Assembly: GCF_018070575.1 (NCBI RefSeq)
Contig: NZ_JAGPXN010000008.1
Location: forward strand, 124,001 to 188,000
Direction: 5' to 3'
DNA from: Micromonospora sp. C31
Lineage (GTDB): Bacteria > Actinomycetota > Actinomycetes > Mycobacteriales > Micromonosporaceae
DNA: 64,000 nt
Position 1 is the stretch's first letter, and every line of letters begins with the position of its first letter. Made by a program: the position numbers and the translations under genes. This document shows positions 33,231 to 41,792 of the stretch, piece after piece. The notes below the pieces were generated by a model. That model had not been told where the DNA came from. It ran no database searches and was given only the letters and a program-made list of their open reading frames with translations.

Positions 33231-33275
33231 CGGGCCCGGTGGCGGGGGGCAGCGCCTCCCAGGCCACCGGGCCCG
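33231..33275 (+). terminator. Stem-loop terminator of the leucine catabolic cluster
   Basis: CGGGCCCGGTGG (33231-33242) pairs perfectly with CCACCGGGCCCG (33264-33275). It begins six bases after the dehydrogenase stop. Confidence 0.75.
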
Positions 33276-33383
33276 ATCCGCGTCGCCGTCCCGTCCGGCC
33301 CGCTGTCGGATTTCCGCACCACCGCGTCGGCAGGGCGACGCTCGCCTGCTGCCGGTCGTACCCCGTCCGTACCCTTCCTGCCC

Positions 33384-35993
33384 ATGACTCCGGATCATGA
33401 TCGTTCGCCGCAACCGGGCGGTCCTACCGGGCTGCCGGAGCTGCTGCGCGGGCATCGGCTCGCCGCCGGCCTGACCCAGGCCGAGCTGGCGGGTCGGGCC
33501 GGTGTGGGCGTCCGGACCGTCCGCGACCTGGAACGGGGCCGCTCGTCCCGGCCGCAGCGCACCACTGTCGAGCTGCTCGCCGGCGCGCTGGAGCTGGCCG
33601 GGGCCGCCCGGTCGGCGTTCCTGGCCGCCGCCCGGGGGGTGGTCCCGGCCGCCGGGCCGGCCACCGTCGGCGGCGCCCCGCCGGCCCGTGTCGACCTCGA
33701 CCACCACGTCGGTACGCCGACCGCGCTCCCGCCCCCGGTAGCGCTGGTCGGCCGGGACCGCGACCTGGCCGAGCTGGTCGGGTTGTGCACCGACGGGCGC
33801 GGACCCCGGCTGGTCAGCCTGGTCGGGCTGGCCGGCGTGGGCAAGACCGCGCTGGCCCTGTCGGTGGCCCACGCGGTCGCCGGCGACCATCCCGGCGGCG
33901 CGGCGGGCGTGCTCATCGGCGAGGGCTCCGACGCCGCGGACGTCCTCGCCGCCTCGGTCGCCGTCTTCGGCGTCGCCCGGCTGCCCGAGCTGACCGCCCG
34001 CCTCGACGGCCGGCCGGCGCTGCTGCTCGTGGACGCGGCCGAGCGGGCCCCCGACGCGGTCGCCGAGACGGTGCACCGGCTCGCCGGGGCGGTGCCGTCG
34101 CTGCGGGTGCTGGTCACCGGCCGGCACCCGGTCGGCCTGCCCGGGGAGCGGGTGTGGCCGGTCGCCCCCCTCGACGTACCGCCGCCGGGCAGCGAGCGGG
34201 AGTGCGCGGCGGGGCTGGCCGACTACCCCGCCGTGGCCCTCTTCACCGCCCGGCTCGCCCAGGTGCGCCGGGAGCCGCCGGGTCCCGCCGAGCTGCCCGC
34301 CCTCGCCGCTCTGGTACGCCGGCTGGGCGGGCTCCCGCTCGCCATCGAGCTGATGGCGGCCCGGGGCCGGATCCTCGACCTCAACGAACTGCTCGACCGG
34401 TACGGCGACCGTGTCCTCGACCTGGCCACCTCGTCGGGGGCGGCCGAGCGGCCGGGCTGGGACCCGGGCCGCCCGGAGAGCCCGCGGGCGGCGGTGGCGG
34501 AGACCCTGCGGGACGCGGTGGCCGTGAGCTACCGCCTCCTCGCCCCGGACGAGCGGGCCGCGTTGCGCCGACTCGCCGCGTTCGGCAACCGCTGGTCGGT
34601 CGCGCTGGCCGAGGAGATGCTCGCCGACCCCGCCGACACGGACGGGACGGTGGTCGTGGACCCGGTACCGCTGCTCGACCGGCTCGTCGAACTCGGTCTG
34701 CTGAGCGTCCGGGGCGCCGGGCCCTTCCGGTTCCGCCTGCTCGACGCCGTACGGGACTTCGCCGCCGAGCAGGCGACCGGCGCCGGCGAGCTGACGGCGA
34801 TCCGGCGCCGCCACGCGCAGGTCGTCGCCCGGCTGGTGGCGCGGACGGCACCGGAGCTGGTCGGCGCCGACCTGCCGGCGGCGGTGCGTCGCCTGGACGA
34901 GGTGACCGGTGACATCAGCTCCGCCCTGGCGCACGCCGCCGTCGACGACCCGCTCACCGCGTTGCGGTTGGCGGCGGCGCTGTCCCGCTGGTGGCGGTTC
35001 CGGGGGCGGGACGTCCCCGGCCGGCAGTGGCTGCGGCGCCTGCTGGCGGATCCGCGTACGGCCGACCTCGACCCCGTGCTGCGGGCGTGGGCGTGCCTGG
35101 GGGTGGCCCGGCTCGCCGTCGAGCACGGTGCCGGCGCCGAGGAACTGCCGGCGGCACGGGTGGCCCTGGCCGCGTTCCGGGACGCCGGCGACGTCACCGG
35201 TGAGCTGGAGGCGCGTACCGTGCTCTGCGCGCTGCTGATCGCCCTCGGCGAGCACGACGAGGCGCGTACGCAGGCCGACGCGGTGCTCGCGCTGGCTGTC
35301 CGGCACGGCCGGGTCCGGGACATGACGGTGGCGCAGAACAACCTGGCCTGGCACGACATCCGGGTCGCCGACCTGGCGGCCGCCCGGCGCCGGCTGGCCA
35401 CGGTCGACCGGCTCGCCGCACAGTGCGGGGAGCAGCGGCTGCGCGTCCTCGCCCGGGCCAACCTCGCCGAGGTGTCCCGCCTGGAGGGCCGGTACGCCGA
35501 CGCCGTCGACCAGGGCCGGCGGGTGGTGGCGGCGCTGGCGGAACTCGGCGACCCCGGCCACCGCCGCAGGGTGCTCGGCACGGTGGGGCTGGCGCTGGCC
35601 CGTGCCGGCCGCTCCGCCGAGGCGGCTGCGGTGCTGGCCGACCTGCGCCCGCCCGCGCCGCGCCTCGGTGAGACCTGGCCGCCGGTGCGTCTGCGGGGCG
35701 CGACGACGCCGGGGACCCGCCCGGAGGACGGGATCTGTGCGCTGATCGAGGGGAACCTGGCCCTGCTCAGAGGCGATCGTGAGCTGGCGGCGGAGTGGTT
35801 CGCCGCCGCGGCGGAAGCGGGCGCCGACGGCCAGGACCGGCGGGACGTGGTGGAGGCGCTGGTGGGGCTGGCCGCCAGCTCGGGCGATCCCGGAGTGCTG
35901 GACCGCCTCGACCGGGTCTGCCGACAGAGTGGTGTGCGGCTGTTGCCACAGGAGGAGGAGCTGCTACGCGTGTCCGCGAGCCGGAGCGGGTAG
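33384..35993 (+). CDS. XRE-HTH / STAND ATPase / TPR regulator
   Basis: An 869-residue signal-transducing ATPase. An XRE-type helix-turn-helix lies at residues 17-75 (LRGHRLAAGLTQAELAGRAG), and the NB-ARC-like STAND NTPase follows. Walker A is GLAGVGKTAL (about 149-158), Walker B is ALLLVDAAERA (about 215), and GGLPLAIELMAARG (about 315) is the sensor motif common to AP-ATPases. The C-terminal third, residues about 520-860, is alpha-helical repeats of the tetratricopeptide type. Such regulators switch on through ligand-driven NTP exchange, but the ligand and target genes are unknown. It lies directly after the leucine cluster in the same direction but behind its terminator, so linkage is not shown. 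Confidence 0.87.
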   Translation: MTPDHDRSPQPGGPTGLPELLRGHRLAAGLTQAELAGRAGVGVRTVRDLERGRSSRPQRTTVELLAGALELAGAARSAFLAAARGVVPAAGPATVGGAPPARVDLDHHVGTPTALPPPVALVGRDRDLAELVGLCTDGRGPRLVSLVGLAGVGKTALALSVAHAVAGDHPGGAAGVLIGEGSDAADVLAASVAVFGVARLPELTARLDGRPALLLVDAAERAPDAVAETVHRLAGAVPSLRVLVTGRHPVGLPGERVWPVAPLDVPPPGSERECAAGLADYPAVALFTARLAQVRREPPGPAELPALAALVRRLGGLPLAIELMAARGRILDLNELLDRYGDRVLDLATSSGAAERPGWDPGRPESPRAAVAETLRDAVAVSYRLLAPDERAALRRLAAFGNRWSVALAEEMLADPADTDGTVVVDPVPLLDRLVELGLLSVRGAGPFRFRLLDAVRDFAAEQATGAGELTAIRRRHAQVVARLVARTAPELVGADLPAAVRRLDEVTGDISSALAHAAVDDPLTALRLAAALSRWWRFRGRDVPGRQWLRRLLADPRTADLDPVLRAWACLGVARLAVEHGAGAEELPAARVALAAFRDAGDVTGELEARTVLCALLIALGEHDEARTQADAVLALAVRHGRVRDMTVAQNNLAWHDIRVADLAAARRRLATVDRLAAQCGEQRLRVLARANLAEVSRLEGRYADAVDQGRRVVAALAELGDPGHRRRVLGTVGLALARAGRSAEAAAVLADLRPPAPRLGETWPPVRLRGATTPGTRPEDGICALIEGNLALLRGDRELAAEWFAAAAEAGADGQDRRDVVEALVGLAASSGDPGVLDRLDRVCRQSGVRLLPQEEELLRVSASRSG

Positions 35994-36256
35994 CGCGGGG
36001 AAGCCGGGCCACGGCGGTGGTGGCCGGGACGACGGAGGGCGCGGCCCGCCAGAGCGAACCGGGGGTGACGCGGACGACGAAGCCCCTCTTGCTACCCCTC
36101 GCTCGTCGCCCGCGCCAACACCCCCCGGTGCGTCCCCACCGCCCGAACACTAGCCACCGTCCACAAGCGACTCCGCCCGGTTTGCTCGTCTATCGTCCCG
36201 TGGGCACGGCAGTTCTGCCGCTCTTTCTGCCGGTGTCGCTCCGCGCCGGGGACGGG

Positions 36257-36766
36257 TCAGGACGGGTCGACGGTCTCGTCCCAGTCCGCGGCCGATCCGG
36301 TGCTTCCGGCGGTGGCGCCGGGGTGCACCGCGTCCCGGACCCGGCGCAGCCCGTCGAGCAGGGCGTCCAGCGCCTCCGGGTCGAGCTGGCCGGTGAACCA
36401 CTGCTCGATGATCCGCAGGTGCCCGGGCAGGGTCTCGTCGAGCCGTTGCAGGCCGGAGGCCGTGACCACGGCGAACGAACTGCGCCGGTCGGAGGGGCAC
36501 GCGCGGCGGGTGAGCAGCCCGTCGCGTTCCATCCGGTCCACCACGCGGGTGACGCCGCTGGTCGACAGCGAGGTCTGCGCGGCCAGGTCGGTCATCCGTA
36601 GCTGCCTGCCGGGTGAGCGGGCGAGTCTGGTCAGCACCTCGAACTCGACCGGTGAGAGGCCGTGCTCCTCGTACTGGGCGGCGAACCGGGCCGAGAGCCC
36701 GGCGTGCGCCTCGACGAGCAGGCCGACGGCGGTGATCCGGGGGTCGTCGAACACGTTCTGGTCCAC
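36257..36766 (-). CDS. MarR-family transcriptional regulator
   Basis: A 169-residue winged-helix regulator. The recognition region is LAAQTSLSTSGVTRVVDRMERDG (quoted from about residue 60 with a shorter core) and the wing RRACPSDRRSSFAVVT, both typical of MarR. The last 25 residues are disordered. It is divergent from the YceI gene, with an AT-rich, operator-like gap between them, so it probably controls both. The GTG start at 36766 follows TACGAT by six bases on the minus strand, which fits a leaderless message. The effector, often a phenolic compound or oxidant in this family, is unknown. Confidence 0.87.
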   Translation of the reverse strand: MDQNVFDDPRITAVGLLVEAHAGLSARFAAQYEEHGLSPVEFEVLTRLARSPGRQLRMTDLAAQTSLSTSGVTRVVDRMERDGLLTRRACPSDRRSSFAVVTASGLQRLDETLPGHLRIIEQWFTGQLDPEALDALLDGLRRVRDAVHPGATAGSTGSAADWDETVDPS

Positions 36767-36772
36767 GCGACC

Positions 36773-36778
36773 ATCGTA
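36773..36778 (-). promoter_or_regulatory. Leaderless -10 hexamer for MarR gene
   Basis: On the minus strand TACGAT stands six bases before GTG 36766. The hexamer lies next to the YceI-directed promoter. Confidence 0.5.
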
Positions 36779-36785
36779 TCAGTAC

Positions 36786-36816
36786 TTGACATGAGGAATA
36801 TTGCTATGCCTATAGT
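36786..36816 (+). promoter_or_regulatory. Candidate YceI promoter in AT-rich divergent gap
   Basis: TTGACA (36786-36791) is followed after 19 bases by TATAGT (36811-36816). TTGCTA occurs twice, at 36801-36806 and 36816-36821, 15 bases apart. The AT-rich stretch is unusual for this genome and is a plausible MarR-family operator region. Confidence 0.5.
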
Positions 36817-36869
36817 TGCTACGGCAGTCATTGAACTGCTAAACAACTTTCCCCGTGGAGGGCAGCTTC

Positions 36870-37451
36870 ATGACCAGCAGCACCGCACCGGTCACCCGCG
36901 ACTGGGAGGGTCTGACCATCCCGACCGCCGGCACCTACCTGCTGGACGCGGCGCACAAGCGCGTGGGCTTCGTCGCCCGGCACATGATGGTCAGCAAGGT
37001 GCGCGGCGAGTTCGCCGACGCGAGCGCCACCATCACCGTCGCCGAGGACCCGCTGCGGTCCGCGGTCGACGCCACCATCCAGGCGGCCACCATCAACACC
37101 AACCAGGCCGACCGGGACGCGCACCTGCGCAGCCCCGAGTTCCTCGACGTCGAGAACTTCCCGACCCTGGAGTTCCGCAGCACGGGGGTGAAGTCCCGCG
37201 ACGGCAACCAGTTCGTCCTCACCGGCGACCTGACCATCAGGGGCGTCACCCGCCCGGTCGACCTGGAGGTCGAGTTCGAGGGCGTCGGCCGCAGCCCGTT
37301 CGGGCAGGACATCTTCGGCTTCTCCGCCGCCGCCGAGATCGACCGCGAGGACTTCGGCCTGACCTGGAACGTCGCCCTGGAGACCGGGGGCGTGCTGGTC
37401 GGCAGGAAGATCAAGATCGAGATCGAGGGCGAGGCCGTCCGGCAGGCCTGA
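36870..37451 (+). CDS. YceI-family lipid-binding-like protein
   Basis: A 193-residue protein with the YceI lipocalin-like beta-barrel: TYLLDAAHKRVGFVARHM near the N-terminus, a run of alternating strands, and SPEFLDVENFPTLEFRST (about 90-107), a hallmark of the family. These proteins bind polyisoprenoids or related hydrophobic ligands and are often induced by stress. ATG 36870 is preferred over a GTG at 36855, since GGAGGG lies upstream. No signal peptide is seen, in contrast to the periplasmic proteobacterial form. It is divergent from the MarR regulator, which probably governs it. Confidence 0.88.
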   Translation: MTSSTAPVTRDWEGLTIPTAGTYLLDAAHKRVGFVARHMMVSKVRGEFADASATITVAEDPLRSAVDATIQAATINTNQADRDAHLRSPEFLDVENFPTLEFRSTGVKSRDGNQFVLTGDLTIRGVTRPVDLEVEFEGVGRSPFGQDIFGFSAAAEIDREDFGLTWNVALETGGVLVGRKIKIEIEGEAVRQA

Positions 37452-37779
37452 TCCACCGCACCGCTTGTCGGGCCCGCGCCGCACCGCTTGTCGGGCCCGC
37501 GCCGCACCACGGCGCGGGCCCGATGCGTGTACGCGGCCCGCAGGCGCCGGCCAGGTGTAATTTGTCACGACTTATTCGCGGTCCGGTCGGGTGCGGACGG
37601 CGCCGGGTGGGTACAGATGCCGCCGGGAGCGCGTCCGCCGACCGGAGCACGGTCGTCCCGGCCGTGGGATCGCCGGGACCTCCTCTGGTCCCGGCGATGC
37701 CGACACTCCTAACGTGGAGGGTTCACCACGCGCTTACCGGGCCGGCACGGCCCGACTGCGCCTCGCGCCGGGAGGAAAC
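37452..37779. other. Intergenic region, YceI / GCS2-family gene
   Basis: A 328-base gap without a gene. It starts with a direct repeat (CCGCACCGCTTGTCGGGCCCGCG twice, from 37464 onward, see the terminator entry) and then carries AT-richer promoter-like sequence (AATTTGTCACGACTTATTCG near 37560) before a strong ribosome binding site. Confidence 0.5.
37491..37523 (+). terminator. Stem-loop terminator after YceI
   Basis: TCGGGCCCGCGCC (37491-37503) pairs perfectly with GGCGCGGGCCCGA (37511-37523), leaving a seven-base loop. It lies 40 bases downstream of the YceI stop. Confidence 0.7.
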
Positions 37780-39258
37780 ATGGGCAGGGACGTCGAGCAG
37801 GGCGCCTTCTCCCGGGAGGACCGGGTCCGCTACCGACAGAAGGTCCGGCGGTGCCTGGACGTCTTCGCCCTGATGCTGGACGACTTCGGCTTCGACGCCG
37901 ACCGGCCGATGACCGGGCTGGAGATCGAGCTGAACCTGGTCGACTCGGCAGCCGAGCCGGCGATGCGCAACGACCAGATCCTCGCCGACATCGCCGATCC
38001 GCTCTTCCAGACCGAGCTGGGCCAGTTCAACCTTGAGCTCAACGCGCCGCCCAGGCTGATCGAGGGCAACGGGTTCGCCGACTACGAGCAGGACCTGCGC
38101 GGCAGCCTCTCGCGCGCCGACGAGCGGGCCGCCAAGTCCGACGCGAAGATCGTCCTGGTCGGCATCCTGCCCACCCTCACCGAGCGCCACCTGGTCGAGG
38201 ACAACCTCTCCACCAACGAGCGGTACCGGGTGCTCAACGACCAGATCGTCGGCGCCCGGGGCGAGGACATCGAACTCGACATCCGGGGCGTCGAACGCCT
38301 CCAGACCCACACCGACTCGATCGCCCCCGAGGCCGCCTGCACCAGCCTCCAGTTCCACCTCCAGGTCGCCCCGGACAGCTTCGCCGACTACTGGAACGCC
38401 TCCCAGGCCATCGCCGGGGTGCAGGTGGCCGTCGGGGCCAACTCGCCGTTCCTCTACGGGCGGCAGCTCTGGGCAGAGACCCGCATCGCCCTGTTCGAGC
38501 AGGCCACCGACACCCGGCCGGACGAGCTGAAGGCCCAGGGCGTACGCCCCCGGGTCTGGTTCGGTGAACGCTGGATCACCTCGATCTTCGACCTCTTCGA
38601 GGAGAACGTCCGCTACTTCCCGCCGCTGCTGCCGATCTGCGAGGAGGAGGACCCGGTCGAGGTCCTGCACGGCGGCGGCGTACCGGAGCTGGGCGAGCTG
38701 CGCCTGCACAACGGCACCGTCTACCGCTGGAACCGGCCGGTCTACGACATCATGAACGGCCGTCCACACCTGCGGGTGGAGAACCGGGTGCTGCCGGCCG
38801 GCCCGACCGTGGTCGACATGCTGGCCAACGCCGCCTTCTACTTCGGGTTGGCGCGAGGGCTGGCGGAGGCGGAACGACCCATCTGGAGCCAGCTCACCTT
38901 CAGCTCCGCCGAGGAGAACTTCCACGCCGCCGCCCGGCGCGGCATGGACGCCGTCCTGCACTGGCCCCGCCTCGGCGAGGTGCCGGTGACCAAGCTGGTC
39001 CTGGACGTCCTGCTGCCCACGGCCACCGAGGGGCTCGACCGGTTCGGGGTGGCCCCGGCCGAACGCGACCGGCTGCTCGGCATCATCGAGCAGCGCTGCC
39101 GTACGGGCCGCAACGGCGCGGTCTGGCAGACCGAGGCGGTCTGGGCGGCCGAGCGGCACCGGGGCATGGACCGGGACGCCGCCCTGCACCACATGGTGCA
39201 GCGCTACGCCGAGCTGCAACGCGGCAACGAACCCGTGCACACCTGGCCCGTCGACTGA
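37780..39258 (+). CDS. GCS2-family glutamate-cysteine-ligase-like enzyme
   Basis: A 492-residue ATP-dependent carboxylate-amine ligase related to glutamate-cysteine ligases of the GCS2 family. GLEIELNLVD (about 45-54) and the later QFNLELNAPP supply the Glu residues that bind metal and ATP. No actinobacterium of this type makes glutathione from it as far as I know (mycothiol is the main thiol), so the true substrate is uncertain. A gamma-glutamyl transfer role, as in ergothioneine or similar pathways, is only a possibility, and the usual ergothioneine genes are not present here. ATG 37780 follows GGGAGGAAAC, a strong site. Confidence 0.78.
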   Translation: MGRDVEQGAFSREDRVRYRQKVRRCLDVFALMLDDFGFDADRPMTGLEIELNLVDSAAEPAMRNDQILADIADPLFQTELGQFNLELNAPPRLIEGNGFADYEQDLRGSLSRADERAAKSDAKIVLVGILPTLTERHLVEDNLSTNERYRVLNDQIVGARGEDIELDIRGVERLQTHTDSIAPEAACTSLQFHLQVAPDSFADYWNASQAIAGVQVAVGANSPFLYGRQLWAETRIALFEQATDTRPDELKAQGVRPRVWFGERWITSIFDLFEENVRYFPPLLPICEEEDPVEVLHGGGVPELGELRLHNGTVYRWNRPVYDIMNGRPHLRVENRVLPAGPTVVDMLANAAFYFGLARGLAEAERPIWSQLTFSSAEENFHAAARRGMDAVLHWPRLGEVPVTKLVLDVLLPTATEGLDRFGVAPAERDRLLGIIEQRCRTGRNGAVWQTEAVWAAERHRGMDRDAALHHMVQRYAELQRGNEPVHTWPVD

Positions 39259-39316
39259 CCCGGGCGCGGGCCCAACCGGAGCCGTCGCGCCCCGTACCGC
39301 ACCGGCCCCGCACGCT

Positions 39317-39408
39317 CCGGCCGCCCTCGTCCCGCCCGGGTGTCTGCGTGGCGGCGAAGGCCGGCACGTGCCGGCCGCCCTCGTCCCGCCCGGGTGTCCG
39401 CGTGGCGG
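39317..39408. repeat. 38-bp direct repeat, two copies
   Basis: CCGGCCGCCCTCGTCCCGCC and the bases that follow to GCGTGGCGG occur at 39317-39354 and 39371-39408, with one mismatch (TCTG/TCCG). They lie downstream of two convergent genes and are not recognised as a functional site. Confidence 0.7.
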
Positions 39409-39426
39409 AGACGGCCCGGCCGGCGT

Positions 39427-40818
39427 TCAGCGTGTGCGGCGGCCGGAGCGGGGTCGGCGGCCGGTGGCCTGCGGTTCCGCCGGATCGTCGGCGGCCGGGA
39501 CGGACGGTTCCCCGGTCGTTGCCGGCGCGGGCGTGTCGCCCCCTGCGGGCGCGTCGTGCCCGGCGCTCGCGGTCGCCCGCTCCCCGGCCGGTGCGCCGGA
39601 CGTGGCGGCGGGCCTCGGGACGGCGGGAACCGGCGCCGGCTCCCGTTCGGCGGGGGAATCCGTGCCGGTCGCGACGGCGTCCCGGTCCGGCGCGGTGCCG
39701 CCCGACGGCGGGGCGAGGGCGTCGGTGCCGCCCGGCGTCGCCGAGGTGTCGGCGTCGCCCGGCGTCGCGAGCGTGCCGCTGTCGCCCGGCGTGGCCTGGG
39801 CGTCGGTGCCGTCGGTCGGAGGGATCTGCCCCGGCGTTGGAGCGCCCGGGTGGTCGGCGGGGTCGCCGGTGCGTTGGCGGGGTATCCGCACCGGTCCCCG
39901 GGCGGCGGCCCGTCGGGCGGCCCGCTGGCTGAGGACGGTGACCAGGACGGCACCGCCGACCCCGATGATCACCGCGTACGGCGCGATCAGGTGCGCCGAC
40001 ACCTGCTCCGGGCTGATCGCGGTCAGCCGCGGCACCGCCAGGAAGTACGCGGTCGCGACGAGCAGCGGCCCCGCCGCGCCCGAGGCGGTCGCCCCGACCC
40101 GGCGGTCGGGATCCCGGGCGTCCCGGCGGGCGGCGAGGGCACCGATCACCAGTGCGGAGCCGAGGGACAACAGCGCCCCGGGCCAGTAGAAGTAGTCGCG
40201 GATCCAGTACCGCCCGTCGTCCGGGCCGAGTTGCCAGATCCCGAGCTGCGCGCTGGTCAGGCCGCGCCCGGCCAGCACGCCGTCCACGACGGCGATCACG
40301 GCGAGCAGCCAGAGCCAGCCGACCGTGGCGATCACGTTGGTCGCGGCGGCCCGTGAGCGCAGCGCCCAGACCGCCGTCAGCACCCCGACCAGCACACCGA
40401 CGGCCGCGTAGACCGCCGCGACGTTCCGGGGCGAGCCGGTGTCCGCCACCGCCACCGCCTCCCGGGCCGGTACGGCCACCAGCAGCACGGTGATCAGCGC
40501 GCCCCCGCCGGCGGCCACGGCGAGCGCGACGGAGCCGAGGGCGCCGCCGCCCGCTCCGCCCGAAGCCGTGCCGGCGTCCGGCACCGGGGCGCGGTCGCGC
40601 AGCCGCTGGGCGCACACCGCGCCGAAGACCGTCGAGGTGGCCGCGATCCAGGTGGCCCAGATCAGACCCGCCACCCAGGCGGTCGCGCCGGCGGTCGCGT
40701 CCGCCGGCGCCCAGTTGATGATGCCCAGCCCGTAGCCGAAGCCCAGTTGGGCCGCGCCCGCGCCGGCAGCGACGCCGACCGCGGTCGCGATCGATCCTCC
40801 CCAGCCCCGTCTGGCCAT
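39427..40818 (-). CDS. Multi-pass membrane protein with Pro/Thr-rich tail
   Basis: A 463-residue membrane protein of unrecognised family. Hydrophobic segments are seen at about 10-30, 42-62, 88-108, 128-145, 160-178, 200-222, 245-262 and 280-300, then the last 160 residues are Thr/Pro/Ala-rich with repeats such as ATPGDSGTLATPGDADTSATPGG and thus probably disordered and cytoplasmic. No enzyme motif is seen. The ATG at 40818 follows TACGCT by seven bases, suggesting a leaderless mRNA. The tail repeats could vary in length between strains. It converges with the GCS2-family gene. Confidence 0.65.
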   Translation of the reverse strand: MARRGWGGSIATAVGVAAGAGAAQLGFGYGLGIINWAPADATAGATAWVAGLIWATWIAATSTVFGAVCAQRLRDRAPVPDAGTASGGAGGGALGSVALAVAAGGGALITVLLVAVPAREAVAVADTGSPRNVAAVYAAVGVLVGVLTAVWALRSRAAATNVIATVGWLWLLAVIAVVDGVLAGRGLTSAQLGIWQLGPDDGRYWIRDYFYWPGALLSLGSALVIGALAARRDARDPDRRVGATASGAAGPLLVATAYFLAVPRLTAISPEQVSAHLIAPYAVIIGVGGAVLVTVLSQRAARRAAARGPVRIPRQRTGDPADHPGAPTPGQIPPTDGTDAQATPGDSGTLATPGDADTSATPGGTDALAPPSGGTAPDRDAVATGTDSPAEREPAPVPAVPRPAATSGAPAGERATASAGHDAPAGGDTPAPATTGEPSVPAADDPAEPQATGRRPRSGRRTR

Positions 40819-40825
40819 GCGGGGG

Positions 40826-40831
40826 AGCGTA
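40826..40831 (-). promoter_or_regulatory. Leaderless -10 hexamer for membrane protein gene
   Basis: On the minus strand TACGCT stands seven bases before ATG 40818. Confidence 0.5.
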
Positions 40832-40942
40832 GCGTCCCGTGGTCGGCGCGGCGAGTCGTGGCGGTCCTTCCCGGGTGACCGCGCTGACGCCGGCGCCGGC
40901 GGAAGCGGGTACGGTCGCCGGTGATCGAGGCGGGGTGGGCGG

Positions 40943-41632
40943 ATGACGGACGGGGACACGGGAGCACGGGACGACGCCGGAGCGGACCGGTCGACGGTGT
41001 TGCTCAGGGGTGGGTTGGCCGTCGTGCTGCTCGCCGCCGTCGGCGCGACCGGCGGCTGGCTGCTGGCCGGGGAGGATGAACCACCGACCACACCACCGGC
41101 AGCGGCGGAGCGCCTGCCCTCCACCGGCACCCCCGGCGTCGCCCGGTCGACGCCGGGCCGGTCGACGCCGGCGGCCCCCCGGACCACCGCGCCGAGCCGC
41201 TCCGCCGGACTGACGGTCCCGGCGGTCGTCGGCGAGGACTTCACGGACGCCCGCGACGAGCTGCGCGAGAAGCGGCTGGGCTGGCGGCTCGTCTTCGGTC
41301 GGGGTACGGGGAGGACCGTGGAGCGCACCTCCCCGGCGGTCGGTACGGAGGTGCGGCCCGGGCGCACCGTGACGCTCTACGTGAGCGGTCCGGCGCCGGC
41401 CGCCACCGTGCCGGACGTGGTGGGCGAGGACTGCGACGACGCGGCGGACGAACTCGTCGACGAGGGCTTCTACCCGCAGTACCGCACGGGCAGGACCGGC
41501 ACGGTCAGCCGGCAGGATCCGGCCGGCGACGGTGCGGGCCGGTGGAACGACCAGGTGTCGATCTGGTGCGGCGACGCGCCGGAGGACGACGGGTCGCCCT
41601 CCGGCGACACCGTGACGGCTCCGGCACGCTGA
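40943..41632 (+). CDS. Membrane-anchored PASTA-domain protein (two domains)
   Basis: A 229-residue protein with a cytoplasmic N-terminus (1-20), one membrane helix (about 22-43), a Thr/Pro-rich linker, and two PASTA domains, one at about 91-152 (TVPAVVGEDFTDARDELREK) and one at about 155-210 (TVPDVVGEDCDDAADELVDE). PASTA domains bind muropeptides and lipid II. There is no kinase domain, so this is not a PknB paralogue; it could compete for or present the same ligands. The second domain contains two Cys (in GEDC and SIWC), which may form a disulfide. It precedes another PASTA protein by 160 bases. Confidence 0.78.
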   Translation: MTDGDTGARDDAGADRSTVLLRGGLAVVLLAAVGATGGWLLAGEDEPPTTPPAAAERLPSTGTPGVARSTPGRSTPAAPRTTAPSRSAGLTVPAVVGEDFTDARDELREKRLGWRLVFGRGTGRTVERTSPAVGTEVRPGRTVTLYVSGPAPAATVPDVVGEDCDDAADELVDEGFYPQYRTGRTGTVSRQDPAGDGAGRWNDQVSIWCGDAPEDDGSPSGDTVTAPAR

Positions 41633-41792
41633 TCCCGGCCGATGGCCCTCGGGACCGTTAGGTTGGCGGTCAGGGGCCCGCGACGCCCGCCCGGGCCGGG
41701 AGAGGACGTGCGATGAGCGAGCGTCAGCGAGCGGATCATCGGCACAGCGCGTTGGTGCCTCAGATCGGCACACAGCGGAGCGGAGCGCCGGC

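Noticed and set aside
32031..35561. Minus-strand open frame of over 1100 codons across the dehydrogenase and STAND genes
   Set aside because: High GC leaves few stops on the antisense strand; the plus-strand genes are clear.
36152..36165. Possible DnaA box near 36155 (GTCCACAA)
   Set aside because: Single partial match, far from the origin region, with no companions.
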